From Sycon ciliatum (lineage: Eukaryota; Porifera; Calcarea; Leucosolenida; Sycettidae), in the NCBI RefSeq assembly GCF_964019385.1, contig NC_088653.1, forward strand, positions 13,271,154 through 13,335,153: a stretch of 64,000 bases of DNA, read 5' to 3'. The translations under genes and the position numbers were made by a program. Positions 56,201 through 64,000 of the stretch are shown piece after piece; positions within the stretch are counted from its first letter, which is position 1, and the number at the start of each line of letters is the position of its first letter. A model generated the notes under the pieces. The model was given only the letters and a program-made list of their open reading frames with translations. It did no database searches and was not told where the DNA came from.

Positions 56201-57735
56201 TGATCCTCATACACTTGTACACGTGTAGGGTGGCCAGGAGGCGGCACAGCTGCTGATGCTACTGACACCGACGGGCAACTATCTGCATGGGCTGGACCGG
56301 GCCCAATTACGACACGCACAAGCTGATCATTAGCATACTCTACAGACAGGCGCCCACACAAGGTCACCAGGTCAATGCCAATCAGTACATCGGCGGCCAC
56401 TACACATAAATCAGGCACAACGACAGCATTCAATACCACTTCATGAATGCTCACCGGTCCGTCGTGTCGCCAAAACTTGAGGGCCACTGTGCCACACGTC
56501 TGCATGGTGTTGCCATCCAGTGCTACGATGCCGTCATTATTGGTCAATGGCGTCACATCGAGACCAAGGCGATGCAGCAGGGCTTCTGTCACTAACGTGC
56601 GAGTGGATCCAGTGTCTATCACAGCTGCAGCACGCACACTGTTACTCGCCTCAGGACCAGCACATTCAACAAACACACGAGGTAGCTTCGGGCACGATGG
56701 CGATGCAGATGCCAGGAGGCACACGTCCTTGGAGTGCACCGAGGCCCCAGCAACTTCTGAGCTAGCCTGTGTATCCAGCCACTTCTTCCTCAGCAAGCAG
56801 TCCTTCTTGACGTGCCCTTTCTTGTCACAGAAGTGGCAGAACGGGTCCTTGCGCCGGTGCTCTTGCTTGGCCGCGTGACCATTCCCTGCTCGGGATAACT
56901 TCGGGCAATGCCTTTTGAAATGGCCCGGTTCTCCACAATGGTGGCAGAGCCGCGGTGATGGCGTGCCAACACTGTCTTGCACATATGTGGCAGCTGCGGA
57001 CACTGCACCAACTCTGGCGCCGGTGGCTGATCGCAGTGCCCGGATCCTATCAAGGCATTCAGACACCTTCAGGTCCCTGCCTGCCATGGACAAACGGACA
57101 TCCTTGGCAAACTCAATTGGCAATCCGGCCAACAGCTGCTCGATCACCACAGGATCGGTATCGCTGTCACTCTTATGTCCAGACAGCTCTAACAGACGGC
57201 ACAGCTCGGCGACATATACCTCTGGACTTTCGTCCACTTTCAGCTGCCGCTGCTTAAACAAGCGGTACGCCTCACTGCGGCTCACGCAGAAGGACTTCCG
57301 CAGGATGCTCCTCACTACATCCTTATCTCGCTTCTCCGTCTCACTCAGTTTGGAGAACACACGGTGGGCTTCGCCCTCCAAGAACAGCGGCAACCGTTTC
57401 ATCTGTTGCTCCGTGCTTGTCCACCCCGATATATCTGCCAGTACTTCAAACTTCGACCAAAACATGTCAAAGTCGTCCACTCGGCCACGATACGGCTTCA
57501 CGAATCCATCCAACTTAAGTGACGACATTTCTCTGTTGACAGAAGACGCACTGTCACTAACACTAGTATGATCAGCACCACCTTCACTGTGCCTGGATAC
57601 CACGGATGTACTATCCTCAGGACTCCCAGGAGTCAACAAATTTTCAATGTCACGATCACGATGTCCAGGCGCCTGTGGAGTTGTCGGTGTGCTACTGATA
57701 CCCCTGCCTCGAGCGTTCCTAAGTCTAGGAGGCAT
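53212..57735 (-). CDS. Gag-Pol polyprotein of intact Ty3/gypsy-like retrotransposon
   Basis: One open frame of 1507 codons, ATG at 57735. Order by residue: Gag core about 70-250; two CCHC knuckles (C264-C267-H272-C277 and starting C300); protease with IDTGS (D374); reverse transcriptase about 600-800 with YVDD at 760-763; RNase H with D909, E945, D969, D1028; integrase zinc finger (H1137, H1142, C1172, C1175) and DDE triad D1204, D1263, E1299 (35-residue spacing); C-terminal tail ending RPSRYID. No stop or frameshift separates gag from pol, so expression would be as a fusion. The integrase placed after RNase H fits Ty3/gypsy. All inspected catalytic residues are present and the LTRs are nearly identical, so it is recent and possibly active. 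It is inserted in an RLE-type LINE. Confidence 0.95.
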   Translation of the reverse strand: MPPRLRNARGRGISSTPTTPQAPGHRDRDIENLLTPGSPEDSTSVVSRHSEGGADHTSVSDSASSVNREMSSLKLDGFVKPYRGRVDDFDMFWSKFEVLADISGWTSTEQQMKRLPLFLEGEAHRVFSKLSETEKRDKDVVRSILRKSFCVSRSEAYRLFKQRQLKVDESPEVYVAELCRLLELSGHKSDSDTDPVVIEQLLAGLPIEFAKDVRLSMAGRDLKVSECLDRIRALRSATGARVGAVSAAATYVQDSVGTPSPRLCHHCGEPGHFKRHCPKLSRAGNGHAAKQEHRRKDPFCHFCDKKGHVKKDCLLRKKWLDTQASSEVAGASVHSKDVCLLASASPSCPKLPRVFVECAGPEASNSVRAAAVIDTGSTRTLVTEALLHRLGLDVTPLTNNDGIVALDGNTMQTCGTVALKFWRHDGPVSIHEVVLNAVVVPDLCVVAADVLIGIDLVTLCGRLSVEYANDQLVRVVIGPGPAHADSCPSVSVASAAVPPPGHPTRVQVYEDQLTDGMTPSADKEVLQPVADDSPMSAAPTRPPSKLSHHVHVETHGNDVILKVDDGEMRWMSAEKRWEVKWVWKSGEEPNGRVGPGISEYPRKKITAAEETQFCSAVDEWIERGWLVKHDAETHGRPACVLPLMAVSQPHKTSTPVRPVLDYRHLNKLLVSHPGTKSPVCAETLRQWRLKGEADEFELVDITKAYLQIHVSPELLRFQVVEWRGVRYVMTRMAFGLSVAPKFMDTIIKYATGSLPDTDNYVDDIIVPKSQRTVLTEQLASYSLPTKPAMEMSAARVLGLQLNESDDGRVRWSRRDESHVAFADVTTKRELYKWCGQLTSHYPVASWLRPHCSWLKRLACLEKLGWDDPLPADLVQRCMSLACRLSQHDPATGVWHVDPNGESQCQVWCDASDIAVGVALEVGGDIVEDGSWLRKPDDKRHINIAELEAAVEGISLAAKWGVSRFKLLTDSKTVAAWLTHVVTNSKRVKTGGLQELLVRRRLQIIDDLIATLGLTIEVVWIPTNENRADQLTRVPTDWIKYAKALAPTDVVAACLSVVGPVTLAQIREGQKVDPTIRAAVAQLECGELVSIPEFIKVHDQLLVDDGMLVRSIKLPIDGLVSVPVIPTSLQHAVVSSVHVNSGHGNWRMMYDLLRSKCYFPCMSSLCLEFVRQCQACVSASSKSGPTADPARPDLPGKPWQEIVIDTLELGSDRSGRFHCVLVIVDVFTKWVEVVPLRAHDGQSVAEAVTDVCLKWGSPEVVRMDNGTEFVNGIVESLFRVFGTKVRTGAVRHPQSQGSAERFNRTLLTLIRKMLDSSSDWKSELPVLLHYYRTRLHAAIGVSPMEAMCGWLPRQLIVDESAVGSSLSVWVDSLAGRSARIRDFVEAELSSHDFVEGSASNPYAVGDAVLLRHPARSQKRLPPFEAGWKVTEILGPGSVRVCRSVDGFDQQKSVNIQLIKPAAESVLSCESGSVPASPVPCDLDVEPLAVADRSLRNRRHIQRPSRYID

Positions 57736-57887
57736 CGACTACCAGGCCACAACAGCACGCTTCGTCAGCACTCTACCAGTGCTCAGCGAACAACACACGA
57801 CACGTGAACGATCGATCCGGACACAATTTACGAATTCAAGAAAATTCCAATTCGAAACCACGCTCGTATTCTCCGGTCCAAACCAGC

Positions 57888-57902
57888 GGGGTTTCGGCAC
57901 CA
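57888..57902 (-). other. Primer binding site of gypsy element
   Basis: Three bases after the 5' LTR on the minus strand: TGGTGCCGAAACCCC. The TGG start and position suit a tRNA primer site. The tRNA was not identified. Confidence 0.75.
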
Positions 57903-57905
57903 CGT

Positions 57906-58624
57906 TGTTACTCCACCACTATGCTCTCTATCTCTTCCAGCTAGCACTCCAGCACACTCGCACATGCACTGAGCCACAACTATCAACAAGGAATCAAGAG
58001 AGTTGAAATATTGAAATAGTGGTAAAGTTGGGAGAAAAGAAAAACCGTTCTTTTTCCACGAGATCCAAGATCCATCAAGAAAAAGGACATGCACAAAATG
58101 GCGACCATGTCGTCCATTGACGCGTAATCATGGTAATCACAAACTAGTGCAGCGACCAAAGAAAAGACACAAGTGAAGAAGAAGAAACAGCGCTGCAGCA
58201 AGAAGATCGGATCGCTGCAGTCGCTAAAATGCACTAGCCTACTGACTGTAGTTCCACGTGAGCATGCAGTCACGTGGTCATAAACAGAGTGCGTACACAC
58301 TCACGTCATACCGATACGTCATACATGACAAAAGAAAAGAAAGGAAAGTCACGCGCGAGTCAAACAAATCAAAGAGCGCGAGACTACGTACTGCAAATAC
58401 TACGAAGAATTTGTTTGATAACAAATGCACAAGACGAGGAATTTGTTGAGAACAATTGAACAAGAATATATATCTCTTCGAAACTAGAATGGAGTCCGTG
58501 ATGAGAATTCCAACGAGCCTGGACGCAGCTACAAAGTAAGAATACAATCAAATAACTAATATCGTCAGAACTATTGTAACAATACAAGCAGTCGATTTAC
58601 CACTGTGTTATCTCTATATTTACA
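57906..58624 (-). repeat. 5' LTR of intact gypsy element
   Basis: 719 bp, near-identical to 52470-53188. Followed by target duplication ATGA at 58625-58628. It should hold promoter and polyadenylation signals; none was assigned individually. Confidence 0.95.
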
Positions 58625-59480
58625 ATGAAGTCAAGCTCATTTGAATTTTCGGTTTTCACGGTGTTTGCAGCAGCGCGGAATCGGATCTCCTCACGCATGT
58701 TTCTGACGATGACCCCGAGTACGTTGTCCTGCCTCCAGGTGTAACATCCCTGGTCCAGCGCTACGCGACAAGCGCCAAGCACGTGGCGCGTAGTACAGGC
58801 CCAGGCACGGCACAAACTACAGTACGGATCCACTACGGTGTTTCCCCAACGACGTAGGTTCGTCGGAGAAGGTAGCATGTCGAGGGTTGATGCCAGAAGA
58901 AATTTTAAATCCTTGCCAGTACCACCGTACAAAAGGGATTTCCACGAGAGGTCCTGCCACATCACCGATGTCCACTCCAACCACTTGCCTTGCACCTGAA
59001 GAGTCTTCAGCCTCAAAATCTGCTCCTGCGCGTTGATCTCCTCAAATGTTTGAAGGAGATCCTTCCTTGGGGGTTTGGAATGCTGCTTCGGAGCACGAGC
59101 ACCCAACCCTGCACGATGACTTGACGATGACGGTGGATGGAGAGTCCCTGAACCTACTGATGCATCTGCACACTCCAGCTCTATTGTCGCCGCATACCGC
59201 TTTGTTAGCTTCGCATCCTTACTCCGACGCAGAGTGTACAGCGCCCTAATGCGCGCGTCCCCACTCGATCGAAGAATGTGCCATTTGATTGACTGGCCCC
59301 TTTTCCACACCGTAGGAAGGTAGTGGAGGCGTAAGCCAAAGCGTTTGCGACCACCAATAAAAAGAAAGCAGGGTTTGGCCTGACCATTTCTTCAGAAATG
59401 GTAAACACATAAAGTGCAGTTCACGTACAAAATCTTGTGTGAGGTCAAGAACCTGGAAAGACCAAGAAAGCGTGTGCACT
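58625..59480 (-). pseudogene. RLE-type LINE, RT thumb and zinc knuckle
   Basis: Minus strand: VRELHFMCLPFLKKWSGQ (about 59420), a frameshifted stretch, then an open frame from about 59310 with KRGQSIKWHILRSSGD, LLASTLDMLPSPTNLRRWG and a CCHC-type knuckle CSLCRAWACTTRHVLGAC (about 58790), GCYTWRQDNVLGV, to ENSNELDF at the gypsy insertion site. The zinc knuckle between RT and a C-terminal nuclease is characteristic of early-branching LINEs with a restriction-like endonuclease. The RT palm is missing. Confidence 0.8.
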
Positions 59481-59489
59481 ACAAGATGG

Positions 59490-60884
59490 TGGTAAAGCCA
59501 GTAATAGAATGTAATGTAACTATAACTCACAGTATACTGTTGAGTGTTGGGATGGGTTGGGACCCCGACACCAATACTTGGTGACCACCTAGTAAAAGTT
59601 GAATCGTGCATAGTAGCGTGCTGGGTTAGCATGGCCGAGTCCGAAGCCGAAGGGAAATCGCCTGGTGCTGGTGGAAGCGCTGAGGCTTTTGGATGGATGA
59701 AGCTGGAGACGAGTTACCTAAAACTTGGCAAGGATTATGGGTATTCTGGGGAGGCACTGGTCTCTTTCGTGGAGCGCAAGCTCACCGAAGCAACCGATAG
59801 GGACCAGAGAGCACAAAAGCGTGCAGGGAGAATCGCTGAGGAGCTGGACAGTAGGAAGGAGTTCGAAAAACTCCAGGCTGCGAGTGGTAGTGGCGGTAAC
59901 GAGGTGAAGAAGCGCCCCCAGAAGTTGGACGTGCCGAAATACACCGACAAACAGGACATCCGGCGTTATTTGATAACATTTGTGGCTGTTGTTCAGCAAA
60001 ATGGCTACGAAAAATCGACATGGTTGTTGGCCCTCCGTTCGGCTGCGATGGGGACAAGGCTTGAACCGGTGCTGGATCATGTCACAACTTATGAAAGCGC
60101 TAAAGTTCAAGTGACACGTAGTTTTTGCAAGACTGCCGAGAAGGCGTGGTCCGAGCTCTCGTCTCTGCATTAGCAGACGGAGGACACGTTTTTCCGGTAC
60201 GTAACCCATGTAGTGCAACTGGTGCAAGAGTGGGCGTCGCTATCTGGAGGGCCGCAGGGCCAGAAGCAGAGCAGTGGGAACAGTGAGGAGCTCATAGCAA
60301 TCGTCCGCCAATTTGTGCTCCAGGGATGCTCGCTTGACCTCAGTGCGCACTTGCTGGAAAACAAGATCGGCGAGAAAACGTTTGAAGAGATCACAGAACT
60401 GGGTACAGCGTATCAGGAAGCCCATGGTGTACGTTCTGGGTCCGACCAGAAAACCTTGGCGATGGAGTCCGAGGGTGCATCAGCAGAGTGCTTCAAGCAG
60501 TCCACTGCCGATGACGAGAACAAGCTCCACAGCATGCCTGTTGCTCAGCGACGCGAGTATGCGCAAACCAATGGCCTTTGCTATCGTTGCCTGCGGACAG
60601 GGCACAGCCGGAGAATGTGTGATAGTAGTGTTACTTGCAGCAAGTGTGGCAACAAACACCATACCCTGCTTCATGATAACAGTAGCAATGGTAGCAGTGA
60701 TTTCAGCTATAGCAGCAGCAGCAACAGCCACAGCACCTCAGCTGCTCCAGGCAATGCCCTCGGCGTCGCCTGGTGTTTGACAGCCGACACAATCTCCCTC
60801 TCACGTAGCGATTCAGTGTCAACTGCCACTCTGGAAGACATGGACGAGGCGCACCCCATTGAAGTGCATAGCAGCGACATTTGA
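59490..60884 (+). pseudogene. LTR retrotransposon gag (SCAN-like plus BEL-type knuckles)
   Basis: The end of an LTR (GTTGAGTGTTGGGATG, about 59540) and a leader precede ATG 59630 (MAESEAEGKSPGAGG). The frame runs to TAG 60171-60173 (after SSLH), then continues in frame to 60884. Segments: FVERKLTEATDRDQRAQKRA coiled part; KLDVPKYTDKQDIRRYLITF; EELIAIVRQFVLQGCSLDLS, SCAN-like; knuckles CYRCLRTGHSRRMC and CSKCGNKHHTLLH as in BEL/Pao gag. After a Ser/AGC-rich run (about 60700-60740) it jumps to NALGVAWCLTADTIS, which belongs to the BEL RT end, so most of pol is deleted. Confidence 0.75.
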
Positions 60885-61065
60885 TCCGCTCGACTTGGTG
60901 TCACCGGCAGTATTGACAGGCAAGATCCTCCTGCAAGAAGAGGCCTGGAAGGAACAAGGCAAGTGGGATGATCCGCTTCCTTCTCCGCTCGCCCAGCGTA
61001 TAGCGACAGGCAATGGTTGGACTTGTAAAACCTGCTCTAGGTTTTGGTGGGGAGGATGTCGCTGA
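60859..61065 (+). pseudogene. BEL/Pao-like pol fragment after RT
   Basis: CIAATFDPLDLVSPAVLTGK, then ILLQEEAWKEQGKWDDPLPS: the conserved FDPLGL-x-x-P ... GKILLQ ... WDDPLP block that follows the RT in BEL/Pao pol. One frameshift from the preceding ORF. RNase H and integrase are absent. Confidence 0.75.
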
Positions 61066-61528
61066 CCTGCACATTGATATTTGTTTGATATTTATTTATT
61101 TGTACCTTTGCAGCACTGCACAGTTTGGACGAGGACTCGGAGATTTATGCAGTGCATGTCTACAGCTTATTTGAATGCGTGCCTACTGCGCAGTACTAGT
61201 CCCTTGTACAGTATATAGTACGCGAGTTGTAGTGCGGGCTAGCATACAGGTGTGAAAGCTACGCACTTTTCATGCAAGCTACCATCTGGATTCTGTACTT
61301 GCTTTCATGCACGTGTCGCCGGCATACGCGATACGGGCCGGGTTTGTGTATTGGTTTTGAACCATGAGGTTCTTCTTTTCAATTTTTGTTGTTCTTTGGT
61401 TGCTCCGCGAGTTGTTGCTTTGGTTGGAGACAAAGATGGCTTTCCGTTTCAGTAATATAATGTAATGTAACTATAACTGGTAGTATACTGTTGAGTGTTG
61501 GGATGCGTTGGGACCCCGACACCAATAT
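61066..61528 (+). repeat. Probable LTR between two gag copies
   Basis: Lies between the pol fragment and a second copy of the leader/gag. Its last 75 bp (TATACTGTTGAGTGTTGGGA...CCGACACCA) repeat 59500-59575. Contains GTACAGTATATAGTA (possible TATA). LTR ends were not fixed exactly. Confidence 0.6.
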
Positions 61529-61972
61529 TTGGCGACAACCCAGTAAAATCTGAATCGTGCATCGTAGCGTGCTGGCTTAGCATGGCCGAGTCTGAAGCCG
61601 AAGGGAAATCGCCTGGTGCTGGTGGAAGCGCTGAGGCTTTTGGATGGATGAAGCTGGAGACAAGCTACCTACAGCTTGGCAAGGTTCACGGGTATTCTGG
61701 CGAGGCACTGGTCTCTTTCGTGGAGCGCAAGCTCACCGAAGCAACCGATAGGGACCAGAGAGCACACGAGCGTGCGGAGAGAATCGCTGGACCGTAGGAA
61801 GGAGTTCGAAAAACTCCAGGCCGCGAGTGGTAGTGGCAGTAACGACGTGCAGAAGGGCCCGCAGAAGTTGGATGTGCCGAAATACACCGACAAACAGGAC
61901 ATCCGGTGTTATTTGATAACATTTGAGGCTGTTGTTCAGCAAAATGGCTGCGAAAAATCGACATGGTTGTTG
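61529..61972 (+). pseudogene. Second gag copy of the same element, truncated
   Basis: ATG 61581 (MAESEAEGKSPGAGG), a close copy of 59630 onward with a small deletion and stop at 61796-61798 (AERIAGP), then frameshift and FEKLQAASGSGSNDVQKGPQ up to CEKSTWLL, cut by the LTR at 61973. Confidence 0.8.
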
Positions 61973-62142
61973 TGTTGTCAAGAAGAACCCTATATTTCTC
62001 ATCAACATCCGTGTATAAAGAAGCACATAAAAGGTGTATGCGTGCGTGCATAGTGAGGGCATGTGCGTATGGGATACGTGCACAGTGAGGGCATGTGCGT
62101 ATGGGATACGTGCACAGTGCAGACTACTCTACTACTACAACA
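61973..62142 (-). repeat. 3' LTR of minus-strand gypsy
   Basis: 170 bp with perfect short inverted ends TGTTGT...ACAACA. GAGGGGGGAGA (minus strand, 62143-62153) abuts it as the polypurine tract. Contains a 32-bp direct duplication (GTGAGGGCATGTGCGTATGG..., at 62051 and 62083). Confidence 0.8.
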
Positions 62143-64000
62143 TCTCCCCCCTCACGGGCCGGGTTAGGCCCAGAAGGGATAAGGAAGAGAGAATGCCGTG
62201 CGAAAAGAAAACACGAGCAGGTTGCATGCAGCACAGCCAGAGGAAGGGTAGGTAGGAAGCCGAAAAAGAATGGAACTGAATAAGCACAACGAAGAATAGC
62301 GGACTTAAATCCAGCAAACAAAGAAGTGTTACGAGCTGGAACTGGCAAAGTATGGACTCGGGGAGAGAGAGAAAAGAGAGGGGATGGAAGAAAGAGAAAG
62401 CCAAACCATAAGATAACTGTGGTCGCCTTAACAGCAATCAAGTGTTGGCGTGTGCGGCGAATAATGCCGGACGGTACCCGGATGTGATACGATCGCGGTT
62501 CGGAAGCAGTGCTGACGACTGATCCACGGACGCGATGACTAGGCGTAGAGATATCGATCACCTCGTCGCCTGGATGAAGGGCTGGTTGAATAACTGAGCA
62601 GCGACGCAGGTTGTACTGCCGAACTGACTTCTCCTTCTGCGACGAATCAGCAGCAGAAAACGACTCTGGGGTCACGGTGGACGATTGAAGGAGCTCGGCT
62701 GCGGTGGGAACGGCAGTAGCGAGACGCCGACCCATGAGGAGCTCCACTGGACTGTGTTTAGTGAAGCCCAGTGGGGTACTGCGATAAGCCAGCAAGGCCA
62801 TCTGAAAGTCAGCAGCTGTTGAGCATTTCTGCAGGAGAGACTTGACAGTGCGGACTGCTCGCTCGACTTCACCGTTTGACTGGGGATAGTGAGGGCTGCT
62901 GGTTTGGTGCTCGAAACCCAAGGGCTGAGAGAATGCGTGGAATTCCGCTGAAGAAAGCTGTGGCCCATTAACGGAACGGATAATGGCGGGAACTCCGTGA
63001 CGAGCAAAGACAGAGGTGAGGTGTTCGATAACGCGGGCGAATATCGTATATATATGTCAGCCGTAGGACCTCGGGATACCGAGAGTAGTAGTCTACGACC
63101 ACGATGAACTGGTGAGTGGCATACTGAAACAGATCGATTCCGACTGTGTGCCATGGTCGGGGTGGTGTCGTTGATGAGATCATTGGCTCGACGTGTGGTC
63201 GACGGAACTCACGGCATGTGGGGCAAGCCTCGATCAGGGCCTTGATCCTATTGGAAATGCCCGGAAACCAGACCGTGGTCTGTGCCAGCTTCGTCGTACG
63301 CGACACACCCTGATGTCCTGTGTGAAGATTGTCGATGGTGTCCTGCTCGAGGGAGCAGGGAATTAGAACTCTGGATTGCATCATGATGAGCTCGTTGTTG
63401 ATTACAAGATCGGCTCGGACCGGCCAGTACTTGCGGAGAGGAGCAAGGAGATCCTGTATGCTCGAGGGCCAGCCATCGCGGATGAGACGTGTTATGTCCT
63501 GGAATGTTGTATCGGCCTTCTATGCTTGCAGCACAGCGCGTGTGGGGCTGGTGACCGCTGAGACACTAGACACGGCAATAGCGGCGAACAGGCTGCAGTT
63601 GGCTTCAATGAGAGGTCGTCACATGAAGCTGCGCTGTCGGCTGGAGCTCTGGAGAACGCGTCGGCGCTGGTCAGATGAAAGCCAGGCACATGGGTGATGG
63701 TGTAGCTGTAGCGAGCCAGACGAAAGCGAAAACGCAGCACTTGGTCAGGCAACTGATGCAGACGCTTGGTGCTCAGCAGAGGCACCAGGGGCTTGTGATC
63801 GGTCTCTATCAGGAAGGTGTGCATACCGAGCAGGTACATCTCGAAGCGACTCGTGGCCCAGGTGATTGCCAGTGCTTCCTTTTCGATTTGAGCATAGTTG
63901 CGCTCCGCTGGAGTGAGAGGTCCGCTGGTAGAGCACAGCGCCGAGGCCATATGACGATGCGTCTGCGGATAACTTGACAAATACCCAAGTCTATCAGCAG
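62124..64000 (-). pseudogene. Ty3/gypsy RNase H-integrase, runs off right edge
   Basis: Minus strand: RNase H SGPLTPAERNYAQIEKEALA and FLIETDHKPLVPLL (63910-63790), integrase zinc finger NLHTGHQGVSRTTKLA ... ACPTCREF (63340-63200), catalytic GIDLFQ (first Asp), RSVNGPQLSS where the second Asp should be (Val instead), then SSPHYPQSNGEVERAVRTVK with the Glu. A frameshift lies at a TATATATA run (about 63050) and another between RNase H and integrase. The C-terminal tail stops at 62124, inside the LTR. Inactive by both lesions. The RT and gag lie beyond the window. Confidence 0.88.

Noticed and set aside
54085-57807. Plus-strand ORFs of 60-218 codons opposite the gypsy polyprotein
   Set aside because: Antisense shadows of the 1507-codon gag-pol; no independent motifs.

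Overview
The window is eukaryotic, almost certainly an invertebrate animal genome. It has spliced exons with GTAAGT/GTGAGT donors, ankyrin-repeat exons, long (GT)n microsatellites and a dense, nested load of animal-type transposable elements (Ty3/gypsy, BEL/Pao-like and DIRS retrotransposons, several LINE lineages, hAT, mariner/pogo-type and other cut-and-paste elements). The species cannot be named from sequence alone. Nothing prokaryotic was found: no operons, CRISPR or rRNA.

Host gene. A plus-strand ankyrin-repeat gene appears to span at least 7.6-41.8 kb. Four exons are visible: A 7597-7865 (start codon plus 88 further codons), B 17157-17279, C 31386-31484 and D 41726-41824. All junctions are phase 0. 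C and D each encode exactly one 33-residue ankyrin repeat. The introns are 9-14 kb and packed with transposons. Exons B, C and D are each closely preceded by a (GT)n tract, and exon A by a 28-bp minisatellite that is open in all three forward frames.

Left part (1-6.5 kb, minus strand): the 3' end of one gypsy pol, one LTR, then the PBS and gag-protease-RT of a second gypsy copy. The LTR is split by a 2.4-kb TTAA-flanked element. The gag is split by a 1.24-kb transposon with GAGCC termini and a 4-bp target duplication. Two more elements with the same GAGCC end/4-bp duplication signature lie at 39.1 and 49.0 kb.

Introns (8-41 kb): a hAT-like element carrying a TA-flanked MITE, a LINE endonuclease/RT fragment, two mariner-type transposase remnants and two TA-flanked MITEs. 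A DIRS element is split by a LINE that itself carries a MITE, and two LINE-containing fragments face each other. There is an unassigned ORF cluster with a CCAAT/TATA-like promoter (32.7-35.2 kb), a gene of 23-residue STPR repeats (36.5-37.2 kb, minus) and a minus-strand DIRS element split by a GAGCC transposon.

Right part (42-64 kb): a 468-bp near-perfect palindrome next to exon D, another MITE, a LINE split by a third DIRS copy, a hAT-like element, and a LINE with a restriction-like endonuclease domain. That LINE is split by a young, apparently intact gypsy element (1507-codon gag-pol, 719-bp near-identical LTRs, ATGA duplication). The end of the window holds a deleted SCAN/BEL-like retrotransposon in an internal-LTR-internal arrangement and a decayed minus-strand gypsy running off the edge.

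Most transposon genes are broken, so they form a record of nested insertions inside and around the ankyrin gene. The 53-58 kb gypsy is the only one that looks competent.
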